Shown here in pieces: positions 30,826-40,128 of a stretch of DNA of 61,968 bases. Both the position numbers and the translations under genes were made by a program. Source of the stretch: Clostridia bacterium (lineage in GTDB: Bacteria > Bacillota > Clostridia > Oscillospirales > Acutalibacteraceae); NCBI GenBank assembly GCA_017517865.1, contig JAFWYB010000028.1, positions 1-61,968 on the forward strand, read 5' to 3'. The notes under the pieces are model-generated. The model saw nothing but the letters and a program-made list of their open reading frames with translations, searched no databases and was not told the DNA's origin. Every line of letters starts with the position of its first letter. The stretch's first letter is position 1.

Positions 30826-33712
30826 ATTCGCTTCTGAGTGCGGTTACGGGGTCCTTCTTTGATGCCTTTCTTGAGGGGATAAGACCGCCCACAAGAGTAA
30901 GAGTGACGCTCAGAGCAATCAGAATAATTGCACTTGTAAGAGGAAGCTCAGCGCTGACACTGACGTTGCCGGTCAGTGAATGGATAAGAGTGTTAATGGG
31001 TATAATTGTCAGCTCTGTGATTATTATACCGAGAGCACCCGAGCAAAGACCTATAATAAGGGTTTCTGCATTGAATACCTGAGATATATTTGCCTTCGAT
31101 GCACCGATTGAGCGGAGGATACCGATTTCCTTTGTTCTTTCAAGAACTGAAATGTAGGTAATAATACCTATCATAATTGATGAAACCACAAGCGAAACTG
31201 CAACAAAGGCAATAAGCACATAAGAAACAACGTCAACTATTGATGTTATGGAGTCTGTAATCATTGCAATAGTGTCGGTGTATACAATCTGAGAATCCTC
31301 TCCGACGGAGGCGTTATATGTGCTGATGCATTCTGTAACTGCTTCCTTTTCCTCAAAGCTGTCGGTGTAAATGCTGATGGCGCTGGGGTGGTCATAGCTG
31401 ATTTTACCGAAATCCGAAAGGTTAGATTCATAGGTGTAAATTCCGAGGTATTCGTCATAGATGTAAAGCAGAGTTTCGTTGTCTGCATCGTTTTCAAGCC
31501 ACTTATCAAGACCTTTGCCTGAAAGCATATCTGCAAATGAAAGAAAACTGCTTACATCCTTTAATAATCCGTCTTCAGAGAAGAGTTTACTTATGCCTAT
31601 AAGGTCAAGGAACTTTTCAGCGACAGACTTTTCCTCTTGCGTATTTGCAGAATCTTCTGCAGCATCACCGTCTGCATTGTCTGTGGAATTCTGAGCGGTG
31701 AGCATCATTATTAAGGTATACATTGTGGTTTTTTCCGCATCGGAAAGATTGGTAAGGTAATCTCTGACCTGAGCAATTTTCTCTTCATCACTTATAGGTC
31801 CGAAGGATGTGCCGGTAAGCACGTTTATATCGGGTGTTGCCTGCTGAGCCTTTACAACCTCACTGCTGTCTGCATAAGAAACAAGATAGTCTGTGAGCTT
31901 GGAGGTGTAAGCAACGGGGGTGAGGATAGTCGCGTTTGTTGCTTCGGGGTCAGGCTTTATGACACCGGTGATTTTAAGCTTTATTGCCGTTTCGAGAAGC
32001 TTTTGTCTGTTTTCGGTTGTATCCTCCATTAGGTTGAAGGTACCGTCCTCGTTTTTAACATATTTATTGCTTGAGGGTACAAGATAAAAGCTGTGATTGC
32101 AAAGTGTGGTATAATCCCAGTTGAGGGGAGCTACATTTTCTCCGCTTTCAATTCTTTTTGAAATGTCACGGTACTGCTCATCAGTTATCATACCAAGCTG
32201 GTAAAGAGCTGATACATCAATAGCATTGAAATAGTCAAGCACGAGAACAACCTCGTCGTGGTTTTCGGGCCACCTGCCGTGAAGCAGCTTATAGCTTTTC
32301 TTTACAACCTCGCTTACGGCTTCTCCGTTACTGCCGGGAAGAAGCTCTGAAAAGTTCTCTGCACCTGTAGAGGTTGTGCCCACAACACTCGAAATAAAAT
32401 CACGTAACATTGACATACTTGTGCTCATATCAAAGCCCATGCCTGCCATCATAGAAGCAGTTTCCGAATTCTGCATATAGTCGGCATCGGAACGGATGAT
32501 GTTTCCGTCGTTATCGTAGGAATACACGTCGAAGCTCATATTATAGCTGTAAACAATACCGTTCTGACCAACATGCTCTTTTACGCCGTTTGACGGGTTT
32601 TCTATATATTCCTTAAAGGCTGTCAGATCGTTTTCTTTGATTACGGAGTTCATCATAGCAGTTGCCTGAACTGTGCTGTAGCCTGCATAAATGCCGTTGT
32701 ATTCCTTTTCTGAATCGGTCAGTTCTCCCATCATTGCCATGGCAGCTGAGCTATCCTGCATAAGGGTGGTGTCCATAGTCTGACCGCTTATAGTTATGGG
32801 ATATGCTGTCATCATATCCTTCTGAAGACCTGAAATGTATGAGTTAACACCGGAGGAAAGAGCGAGAATCATTGCTATACCTATAATGCCAATTGAGCCT
32901 GCAAAAGAGGTGAGAAGAGTACGCGCAAGCTTGGTTTTCAGGTTGTTGAAGCTCAATGAGAGTGCGGTAAGGAAGGACATTGATGCTTTGCCGTTATTAT
33001 GCTCCTTAACCTCTGCAAAATCATCACGCGAAATATTGTATGGATTTGTATCCTCCACAATAGTGCCGTCCTTAAGCCTTACAATTCTGTTGGCATATTC
33101 CTCAGCAAGCTCGGGATTATGGGTAACCATAACAACAAGACGGTCCTTGGCAACCTCTTTGAGAAGCTCCATAACCTGAATGCTTGTGTCGCTGTCAAGA
33201 GCACCTGTAGGCTCGTCGGCAAGCAGTATATCAGGATTGTTTACAAGTGCACGTGCAATAGCGACTCTCTGCATCTGACCGCCGGACATCTGATTGGGCT
33301 TTTTGTGTATGTGATCTGCAAGACCTACCTGTTCAAGAGCTTTGATTGCCCTTTCTCTTCTTTCGGCTCGGGATACACCTGAAATAGTAAGTGCAAGCTC
33401 AACGTTTGAAAGCACACTCTGATGGGGAATAAGGTTATAGCTCTGGAAAACAAAGCCTATAGTATGATTTCTGTAAGAATCCCATTCCCTGTCTCCGTAA
33501 TGCTTTGTTGAAGCACCGTTGATAATAAGGTCTCCGCTGTCATATCGGTCAAGACCTCCGACAATATTGAGCAGTGTAGTCTTACCGGAGCCGCTGGGGC
33601 CTAGTATGGCAACAAACTCGTTATCTCTGAGTGAAAGGTTGAGATTGTTGAGAGCAGCCTGACTGGTGGAGCCGGTAACATAATGTTTGTTGATGTTATA
33701 AAGCTGAAGCAT
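30824..33712 (-). CDS. ABC transporter, fused ATPase and FtsX-type permease
   Basis: 962 residues. N-terminal ATPase of the MacB/LolD type (Walker A GPSGSGKTTLLN at about 38, signature MSGGQMQRVAIARAL, Walker B ILLADEPTGALD). A first membrane helix (about 265-290) is followed by a very long extracellular region (about 290-790) and then three C-terminal helices of the FtsX/MacB core (TKEIGILRSIGASK). Such single-chain Type VII-like transporters drive extracytoplasmic work or export peptides or antibiotics. A near-perfect palindrome sits in its upstream region. Confidence 0.92.
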   Translation of the reverse strand: MLQLYNINKHYVTGSTSQAALNNLNLSLRDNEFVAILGPSGSGKTTLLNIVGGLDRYDSGDLIINGASTKHYGDREWDSYRNHTIGFVFQSYNLIPHQSVLSNVELALTISGVSRAERRERAIKALEQVGLADHIHKKPNQMSGGQMQRVAIARALVNNPDILLADEPTGALDSDTSIQVMELLKEVAKDRLVVMVTHNPELAEEYANRIVRLKDGTIVEDTNPYNISRDDFAEVKEHNNGKASMSFLTALSLSFNNLKTKLARTLLTSFAGSIGIIGIAMILALSSGVNSYISGLQKDMMTAYPITISGQTMDTTLMQDSSAAMAMMGELTDSEKEYNGIYAGYSTVQATAMMNSVIKENDLTAFKEYIENPSNGVKEHVGQNGIVYSYNMSFDVYSYDNDGNIIRSDADYMQNSETASMMAGMGFDMSTSMSMLRDFISSVVGTTSTGAENFSELLPGSNGEAVSEVVKKSYKLLHGRWPENHDEVVLVLDYFNAIDVSALYQLGMITDEQYRDISKRIESGENVAPLNWDYTTLCNHSFYLVPSSNKYVKNEDGTFNLMEDTTENRQKLLETAIKLKITGVIKPDPEATNATILTPVAYTSKLTDYLVSYADSSEVVKAQQATPDINVLTGTSFGPISDEEKIAQVRDYLTNLSDAEKTTMYTLIMMLTAQNSTDNADGDAAEDSANTQEEKSVAEKFLDLIGISKLFSEDGLLKDVSSFLSFADMLSGKGLDKWLENDADNETLLYIYDEYLGIYTYESNLSDFGKISYDHPSAISIYTDSFEEKEAVTECISTYNASVGEDSQIVYTDTIAMITDSITSIVDVVSYVLIAFVAVSLVVSSIMIGIITYISVLERTKEIGILRSIGASKANISQVFNAETLIIGLCSGALGIIITELTIIPINTLIHSLTGNVSVSAELPLTSAIILIALSVTLTLVGGLIPSRKASKKDPVTALRSE

Positions 33713-33763
33713 CAGATCATCCCTTTTAAATTTTTAATATAAAAAGTATGCTAACATTTTTAA

Positions 33764-33778
33764 TTAAGTATTACTTAA
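33764..33778. promoter_or_regulatory. Palindrome, possible operator
   Basis: TTAAGTA-T-TACTTAA, a 7-bp perfect inverted repeat with one central base, 52 nt upstream of the ABC transporter start and within the promoter zone shared with the divergent SASP gene. Its size suits a small dimeric repressor. No regulator gene is adjacent. Confidence 0.4.
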
Positions 33779-33897
33779 AATTAGAAATATAATTATTTTT
33801 CGAAGGCTTATTCCAAATACTTACACTAATATAATTGACTGCAGAACACAAAATATATTTGCAAACGCAAAAAGTCAAGAAAAGGAGTGTGTACGTT

Positions 33898-34092
33898 ATG
33901 GCTAAGAATTCAAAGGGTATGGTACCCGAAGCAAGAAGTGCTCTTGATAAGTTCAAGATGGAAGCAGCTTCTGAGGTAGGTGTAAACCTTAAGAACGGTT
34001 ACAACGGTGACCTTACTTCACGTGAAGCTGGTTCCGTCGGCGGTCAGATGGTTAAGAAAATGATCGAATCATACGAAAAGAACATGAAATAA
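33898..34092 (+). CDS. Alpha/beta-type small acid-soluble spore protein
   Basis: 64 residues, typical size. It shows the SASP blocks EARSALDKFKMEAASEVGV and LTSREAGSVGGQMVKKMI, including the conserved Glu-x-Ala site region for the germination protease and the Gly-Gly helix junction. These proteins coat spore DNA and protect it from UV and heat. Start ATG 33898 follows AAGGAG. This is direct evidence that the organism makes endospores. It is monocistronic with its own terminator. Confidence 0.95.
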   Translation: MAKNSKGMVPEARSALDKFKMEAASEVGVNLKNGYNGDLTSREAGSVGGQMVKKMIESYEKNMK

Positions 34093-34106
34093 CATCGGAT
34101 TGCTTT

Positions 34107-34142
34107 AATAAGGGACTGTTAATTTACAGTCCCTTATTGTTT
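34107..34142. terminator. Bidirectional terminator
   Basis: Perfect 13-bp stem AATAAGGGACTGT/ACAGTCCCTTATT between the SASP gene and the convergent yfhO-like gene. Confidence 0.88.
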
Positions 34143-37062
34143 ATTTGCTTTCGGGCGGAGTGATTATTTCCCTTTCAATTTCCTTCGCGGGAGGCTTGAT
34201 AACTTCACGCTTAGGCAGCTCAGTTGACGATATACCGCTGATGTCAATAAGCTCAACAATTTTTTCCGGTTCACGCTCTTCGGTTATTTGTGTTTCTGAG
34301 GGAAGGAAAATATCGGTAGTAAAATCCTTTGTCAGGGGAGCAAATCTAATCGGCTTTTTCTTATGCTTTCTGCCGGAATAGCCGTATAGAATTTTAATAA
34401 GGTAGTAAGCGGCAATACATAAGGCTGTCATAACGCTTATGAGAAGTCCCGCATAAAGATAAGGCACCTCATATCTGAATTCGATATCGTGGTTGCCCTT
34501 CTCGGTGTATATCGCAAGAAGTGAGTCGCCAAGCGCAATAATTTTGCTTTCAGACACTGCTTCTCCGTCGATGAATACCTTCCAGCCTGTATCGTAGGGG
34601 ATAGATGTATAAACAAGCGAATTCTCGGTTGCAGTATATCTGCCCTTTATAACAGTGTCACTGAATTCCTCAATAAGCACCTGCTGATTTTTAAGCATTT
34701 CATAACCCATATCAAGAGTTTCCTCGTCGAGGGTATATGCAATAAAGTTTATTGTACCTGTTGCAGCCTCAAGCGGAAGATTAACAGTGATAACATCATT
34801 GGCATTGTGGTAACCCAGGTCAAGAATACAGCTCTGATCAACACTGTGCGCCGTAGTACCTAGGGGTGATGTTACCGTCAGACTTCTTGAAGCGGCCCCC
34901 TGTACATAGAAGTAGATGTATACATTGGTGTCTGTTTCGGGAATAAGTGTGAATATGGCATTGCCGTCGAGATTATCGTCTATTTTATCAAAATAGAATG
35001 ATGAATAGGTGAGACTTTCAGTGAAAGGATTGATGTTTGAATAGTCAATACTCGAGGGGTAAAGCCTTATAAAGGGACTTCCCATACCTCCGGTTGCAAG
35101 ATTGAAATAGTCACCTTGCAAAGCAAAGGGGTCGCTTGCAGTGTTTGAGCTCCACTTTGATATATATTCCTCACTTGCCCAGTCTGCAACAAGGGGATTT
35201 ACAAGATATGCAATCGGCAGGTAATAGTTGTTTTTATAAGCCGTATACTTATCGTGGGAATAAACACTGCTGTAATTCGGCGATGAAGTAAGAATGTCGG
35301 GAGTGGTGTTGTTTACAATATATTTCATTGAAAACATCATATTGTAAACAGGTGTCTGAGGATTATAGGTATAGCTGTTTATGGTGTTGCTCATCATACC
35401 GAGACGGTCCTGAAGCTGAGACATTTTTTTCGAAGCCATAGAGGAAAAAACTGAGGCACCGTTATAATAGAGCCAGGAGGGGTCCATTCTTGTTCTCAGG
35501 TCTGTCAGCTCCATACGGTAAAATTCATCCTTTTCAATCTTGTCAAGTGTGTCTTTTACTTCCTGAAATTCGTCATAACCTGAAACGAAGGAATCCTTTT
35601 TAACGGAAATGCTTATTGTGCTCGAGTCGCACATTACCGCTTCACTGCATACGCAGACAACAAGTAATGCGGCGACAGAGGCGGTCTGGAATTTCTTGTC
35701 GAGAAAAACAGACATAATTATCACATAAAGCACAAGAAGAAGTATTGTAAGAGTAACGGTGCTTGCGGTGACGTTCTTTGAAGTCATTTCCTGAACGAGC
35801 ATCACAAATATTATAAGCCCCGCGCCGACGCCTGCAAACTGCTTGGGTCTGAACTCTTTTGCTCTGATAAAGGTTTTGTAAGCCATTACAAGCAGCACAA
35901 AGGAGTAAATGAAAGACTGTCTGTAAGGCAGGTCGTTGGGGAAATGGAAGCCGTGCCAGATAAAGTTGAGATAATTTACGTTAAAGCTTAAAAGCAGGAA
36001 AGAAAGTAGGAAGAGAGTTGCAACCTTTTCCTTTCTTGAAATTGATTTTGTAAAGAAATATAAGGGCGCAAGAATAAGAGTAAGAACACCGCAGTAAACG
36101 TTGGGAAGAACATGGTCACCGCTGCTTCTTATGGTTGTTGTAAGGTTTGCAAAGTGGTTTGCGAAAAAGTCATAAAATGAAAAATACGAACTGAACTGTG
36201 TGGGGAAAAGGTCTGAGGTTGCTGAGCTTCCTTTGAGTATCTGATAAACGGGGAGCAGTACGCATGCCATAAGCCCGGCGGCTGTAAGTGAACCGAGTGC
36301 GAAAATCACACCGCTTCTGAGAAAACGCAGGTTTGTAATTCTTTTTTTATCGGCTTTTCTTGTGCTTACGCGGGCGAAAAGGCTGTATTCCTTGAAATAA
36401 TAGTATATGAAATATACAACCGAGAAAATGCAGAGCATGTATGACATATAATAATTTGAAAACATTGAAAGGGCAAGACCGATAACATAGGTTTTCATTT
36501 TGCCGTTTTCTATTATTCTTTCAATGCCGAGAAGTATAACGGGAAGAAGCACCATAGCATCAAGCCACATAACATTCCAATAATATGCCAGCATATATCC
36601 GCAGAAGGCATACATAACACCGAAGGCACTTGTAACAAAGCTTTGAGATTTGAGCGAGCCTCTTATGAAATAGGTGAAGGTTGCTGCTGAAAGAGCTGCC
36701 TTAAGAAGAATCATTGCAGCGATGGCTTCGGTAATACCCTTATGACCGAAAAAGAAAACAAGAAAGCCTAAGGGACTTGAAAGATAGTTGAAATAGTTAC
36801 CGAGGAAACAGCTGCCCAGACCGGTGGTCCAGGAGTAGAAAAGGCTGTCACCGTTTGCAATTCTTTCATAAAGCTCAGCAAAGAGAGGTCCGTACTGGTG
36901 GTACAGATCCATTCTGAGAACGGTTTTCTCACCGAAAGGTATAACACCGTTACAAAGATAAATAATAATCATTGTGGTGGCTGTTGCGAAAAAAGCAGTA
37001 AGTATATATTTATTATCGTTAAAAGCCTTCTTTAAAAAAGAGCTTGCCTCTTTGTTTTTCAT
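34141..37062 (-). CDS. YfhO family membrane protein
   Basis: 973 residues. A dozen or more membrane helices fill the first ~460 residues, then a large extracytoplasmic domain, one last helix (about 885-910) and a charged cytoplasmic tail. The N-terminus (LYHQYGPLFAELYERI, SWTTGLGSCFLGNYFNYLSSPL) is typical of YfhO, a GT-C-type glycosyltransferase family. In B. subtilis YfhO is implicated in glycosylating lipoteichoic acid. Single gene, no evident operon partner. Confidence 0.9.
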   Translation of the reverse strand: MKNKEASSFLKKAFNDNKYILTAFFATATTMIIIYLCNGVIPFGEKTVLRMDLYHQYGPLFAELYERIANGDSLFYSWTTGLGSCFLGNYFNYLSSPLGFLVFFFGHKGITEAIAAMILLKAALSAATFTYFIRGSLKSQSFVTSAFGVMYAFCGYMLAYYWNVMWLDAMVLLPVILLGIERIIENGKMKTYVIGLALSMFSNYYMSYMLCIFSVVYFIYYYFKEYSLFARVSTRKADKKRITNLRFLRSGVIFALGSLTAAGLMACVLLPVYQILKGSSATSDLFPTQFSSYFSFYDFFANHFANLTTTIRSSGDHVLPNVYCGVLTLILAPLYFFTKSISRKEKVATLFLLSFLLLSFNVNYLNFIWHGFHFPNDLPYRQSFIYSFVLLVMAYKTFIRAKEFRPKQFAGVGAGLIIFVMLVQEMTSKNVTASTVTLTILLLVLYVIIMSVFLDKKFQTASVAALLVVCVCSEAVMCDSSTISISVKKDSFVSGYDEFQEVKDTLDKIEKDEFYRMELTDLRTRMDPSWLYYNGASVFSSMASKKMSQLQDRLGMMSNTINSYTYNPQTPVYNMMFSMKYIVNNTTPDILTSSPNYSSVYSHDKYTAYKNNYYLPIAYLVNPLVADWASEEYISKWSSNTASDPFALQGDYFNLATGGMGSPFIRLYPSSIDYSNINPFTESLTYSSFYFDKIDDNLDGNAIFTLIPETDTNVYIYFYVQGAASRSLTVTSPLGTTAHSVDQSCILDLGYHNANDVITVNLPLEAATGTINFIAYTLDEETLDMGYEMLKNQQVLIEEFSDTVIKGRYTATENSLVYTSIPYDTGWKVFIDGEAVSESKIIALGDSLLAIYTEKGNHDIEFRYEVPYLYAGLLISVMTALCIAAYYLIKILYGYSGRKHKKKPIRFAPLTKDFTTDIFLPSETQITEEREPEKIVELIDISGISSTELPKREVIKPPAKEIEREIITPPESK

Positions 37063-37192
37063 TCATACAACCTTCTTTCTGTCATTTTACAGACTAATCA
37101 TACTAATAATACTATAAAATAAGTTAATCTTCAAGTGATTTCTTTAAGTTTATGTTTTTGCTCGGTTTTAATATATATTTTTAATCTTCACC

Positions 37193-37221
37193 TTGAAAGA
37201 TGGACTGTTTCGTGGTAAAAT
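37193..37221 (+). promoter_or_regulatory. Promoter of rnhA-upp
   Basis: TTGAAA, 17 nt, TAAAAT, 25 nt upstream of rnhA. Confidence 0.75.
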
Positions 37222-37246
37222 AAACAAAACAAACGGGAGATACATA

Positions 37247-37687
37247 ATGAAAAGCATAACAATATATACTGACGGAGCCTGCTCGGGTAACCCGGGGGCA
37301 GGCGGTTGGGGTACAATACTTGATTATAAAGGTATAAGAAAAGAGCTTTGCGGCGGAGAGGCTCACACAACCAATAACCGTATGGAGCTTACGGCGGTAA
37401 TTGAGGGCCTTAAGGCTCTTAAGGAGCCTTGTGAGGTTAAAATAATTACCGATTCACAATATGTTGTCAACGGTATAACTATGGGTTGGGCAAAATCCTG
37501 GAAGGCGAACAACTGGCGCAAGAAAGACAGAAAGCCTGCACTTAACCCCGAGCTGTGGGACGAGCTTCTTTCTCTTACCGAAAAGCACAGTGTATCCTTT
37601 GAATGGATAAAGGGTCATGCGGGCCATCCGGAAAATGAAAGATGTGACGAAATGGCAGTCAGCGAAAGCAAAAAATTCAGTGAATAA
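37247..37687 (+). CDS. rnhA: Ribonuclease HI
   Basis: 146 residues. It degrades RNA in RNA-DNA hybrids. All active-site blocks are present: [16 protein letters not shown] (first Asp), [12 protein letters not shown] (Glu), [11 protein letters not shown] (second Asp) and [15 protein letters not shown] (His and last Asp). The basic handle helix ([16 protein letters not shown]) is there, so it is the full bacterial type. ATG 37247 follows GGGAGA. upp begins 25 nt downstream. Confidence 0.97.
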   Translation: MKSITIYTDGACSGNPGAGGWGTILDYKGIRKELCGGEAHTTNNRMELTAVIEGLKALKEPCEVKIITDSQYVVNGITMGWAKSWKANNWRKKDRKPALNPELWDELLSLTEKHSVSFEWIKGHAGHPENERCDEMAVSESKKFSE

Positions 37688-37712
37688 AAGCATTACAGAA
37701 AGGAAGAAAAAT

Positions 37713-38345
37713 ATGTATAACAACGTAACAATTTTTGACCATCCTCTTATTCAGCATAAGCTTTCAATTCTCAGAGATAAGCGCACCAGCTCAAAGGATT
37801 TCAGAGCGCTTGTTTCGGAAATTGCAACCCTTATGTGTTATGAGGCAACACGCGACCTTCCCTTGGAGGAGATTGAAATCGAAACACCTATCTGCAAGAT
37901 GACAGGCAAGCATATCAGCGGTAAAAAGCTCGCTGTCGTACCTATTCTGCGTGCAGGCCTCGGTATGGTTGACGGTATAACAAATCTTGTACCCTCAAGC
38001 CGTATCGGTCATATCGGTCTTTACAGAGATGAGGAAACGCTTAAGCCGGTTGAATATTACTGTAAATTGCCTAAGGATATAGGTGAAAGAGATGTTTTCG
38101 TTGTTGACCCTATGCTTGCAACCGGCGGCTCTGCTATTGATGCTGTTTCACAGATAAAGCTCAGAGGTCCCAGAACAATACGCTTCCTTTGCATTATTGC
38201 CGCACCCGAGGGAATTGAAGCCTTTACAAAGGCTCATCCCGATGTGCATGTTTACTGCGCTGCACTTGATGAAAGGCTTAACGAAAGGGGCTATATCGTG
38301 CCCGGACTCGGAGATGCCGGTGACAGAATATTCGGCACAAAATAA
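37713..38345 (+). CDS. upp: Uracil phosphoribosyltransferase
   Basis: 210 residues, full length. It converts uracil and PRPP to UMP in pyrimidine salvage. Motifs: [34 protein letters not shown], the PRPP loop [11 protein letters not shown] and the C-terminal [17 protein letters not shown] that binds uracil. ATG 37713 follows AAAGGAAG. Transcribed with rnhA. Confidence 0.97.
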   Translation: MYNNVTIFDHPLIQHKLSILRDKRTSSKDFRALVSEIATLMCYEATRDLPLEEIEIETPICKMTGKHISGKKLAVVPILRAGLGMVDGITNLVPSSRIGHIGLYRDEETLKPVEYYCKLPKDIGERDVFVVDPMLATGGSAIDAVSQIKLRGPRTIRFLCIIAAPEGIEAFTKAHPDVHVYCAALDERLNERGYIVPGLGDAGDRIFGTK

Positions 38346-38370
38346 AATATAAATTTAAAGCATAAAAGTG

Positions 38371-38399
38371 TTGACATTTGTATGTCTTTATGCTAAAAT
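38371..38399 (+). promoter_or_regulatory. Promoter of the Leu T-box operon
   Basis: TTGACA, 17 nt, TAAAAT, just before the T-box leader. Confidence 0.85.
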
Positions 38400-38406
38400 A
38401 CATTCC

Positions 38407-38682
38407 AATATCATAAATGCGTTGACGAAATTATGGATTTTCACATCCTGCTTTCAGAGAGTCGGTGGTTGGTGCAAGCCGATACAGAGTGAATTTTCAG
38501 CCTCGTTTCCGAGCAGGGTTGCTGAAGGCCTCGGTGCTGTGTAGGTGACCACGGATGCCCCGTTATCATGGCTAAGGACTTGTCAGAGTCCCGAAAAGTG
38601 ACCGCTTATGCGGTAAACAAGGTGGTACCGCGGATTTATGTTCGTCCTTGAAATTACTGGTGTAATTTCAAGGACTTTTTTT
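38407..38682 (+). promoter_or_regulatory. T-box leader, leucine specifier (CTC)
   Basis: A complete T-box riboswitch: Stem I with AGAGAGTCGGTGG, the specifier region at 38502-38504 (CTC, followed by G), the T-box sequence GGTGGTACCGCGG at 38621-38633, and a 13-bp terminator (38644-38656 with 38663-38675) ending in a run of T residues. Uncharged tRNA-Leu(GAG) would pair with CTC and favour antitermination, so downstream genes are expressed when leucine is short. The specifier was placed by aligning with the second leader at 43580. Confidence 0.9.
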
Positions 38683-38713
38683 AGTTACAAATAACCGTAA
38701 AGGAGCTTTTCAG

Positions 38714-40126
38714 ATGGAAAGATTATCAATTGCAGACATTACATTAAAGCAGGCATCAAAGAAAAACGATTATGCGCTCTCCTTCCGTGAGAAAATTGAA
38801 ATTGCCAAGCTGCTTGATAAGGTTAACGTATCAGTTATTGAGCTGCCCGCAATCGTTAAAGAAAAAACAGACGTGCTTCTTATAAAGTCGATTGCTTCGT
38901 GCATTAAAAACAGTACGCTCTCAGTTACCGTTAATCTTGAAGAAAAGGACGTACAGAGAGTTGCGGCTGCTCTTAAAGATGCCAAAAATCCGAGAATTCA
39001 GATTGCCGTACCTACCTCAACCGTTCAGATGGAGTATATCTGCAAGAAGAAGCCTCCTATGGTGCTTGAAATGATCACCGAGCTTGTTTCTGAGGCTAAA
39101 AAGCTTTGTGATGACGTTGAGTTTGTTGCGGACGATGCTACAAGAAGTGATGTTGAGTTCCTTTACAGTGCTGTTTCAGCCGCAGTTGAAGCAGGCGCAA
39201 CTTCGGTTACGCTCTGTGATACAGCCGAGGCTATGCTTGCAGATGAAATTGCTACCTTTGTTGATGACGTATATGCGAATGTACCTGCACTTGAAAGCAT
39301 TCCCGTCGGAATTCAGTGCAGCGATAAAATGAGTATGGCAGCAGCTTGCTGTGTTTCTGCAATCAAGGCAGGCGTAAGAGAAATAAAGGTTACATCGGTG
39401 CCCGGCACAGAGGCAGCCTCTCTTGCTCCGGTCTGTCAGGCAGTCTGTGCCCATTCAGATGAATTAGGTCTTGAAATCGGTGTTAAAATGACCGAGTTCA
39501 ACAGAATTTCCAAGCAGATTGAATGGATTGCAAACGCTAAAAGAACAAAGAATTCTGTCTTCGATTCAGCCTTCGGCTCACTTAATAACGATTTTGTTCT
39601 TAACGAGCACGATGATATTACAGAGGTTTCAAAGGCTGTTAAAAATCTCGGCTATGAGCTTTCGTCAGACGACCTCACCAAGGTTTATGAGGAATTCAAG
39701 CGTATCAGCCGAAAAAAGCCCGTCGGTGCAAAAGAGCTTGATGCTATCGTTGCTTCTGCCGCACTTCAGGTTCCTACAACATATTTTCTTGAATCCTACG
39801 TTATCAACAGCGGTAATATTATTCCCGCAACAGCAAACATCACGATGACCAGGAACGGAGAAAAGGTCAACGGCCTTGCAGGCGGTGACGGCCCGATTGA
39901 CGCCGCGTTTCTTGCAATAGAGCAGATTGTGGGTCATCACTATGAGCTTGACGATTTTCAGATCCAGTCTGTTACCGAGGGACAGGAGGCTATGGGTTCA
40001 GCTCTTGTTAAGCTTCGCAACGACGGTAAGCTTTACTCAGGTAAGGGTATTTCTACCGACATTATCGGTGCAAGCATAAGAGCCTATCTCAATGCACTTA
40101 ACAAAATAGTATATGAGGAGGCATAA
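38714..40126 (+). CDS. Isopropylmalate-synthase homologue with lost active site
   Basis: 470 residues, similar in plan to LeuA: a TIM barrel (about 1-290), a linker, and an intact C-terminal LeuA allosteric domain (about 355-467, ANITMTRNGEKVNGLAGGDG). In LeuA that domain binds leucine. The catalytic residues are gone: DITLKQ (residues 8-13) replaces the DTTLRDG motif, and QCS at 201-203 replaces the metal-binding HxH. DDATRSD near 140 is kept. It is thus probably not a synthase; a leucine-sensing or scaffold role is inferred. It is the first gene after the Leu T-box, and the acyl-CoA synthetase fusion starts 2 nt after its stop. Confidence 0.8.
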   Translation: MERLSIADITLKQASKKNDYALSFREKIEIAKLLDKVNVSVIELPAIVKEKTDVLLIKSIASCIKNSTLSVTVNLEEKDVQRVAAALKDAKNPRIQIAVPTSTVQMEYICKKKPPMVLEMITELVSEAKKLCDDVEFVADDATRSDVEFLYSAVSAAVEAGATSVTLCDTAEAMLADEIATFVDDVYANVPALESIPVGIQCSDKMSMAAACCVSAIKAGVREIKVTSVPGTEAASLAPVCQAVCAHSDELGLEIGVKMTEFNRISKQIEWIANAKRTKNSVFDSAFGSLNNDFVLNEHDDITEVSKAVKNLGYELSSDDLTKVYEEFKRISRKKPVGAKELDAIVASAALQVPTTYFLESYVINSGNIIPATANITMTRNGEKVNGLAGGDGPIDAAFLAIEQIVGHHYELDDFQIQSVTEGQEAMGSALVKLRNDGKLYSGKGISTDIIGASIRAYLNALNKIVYEEA

Positions 40127-40128
40127 AA

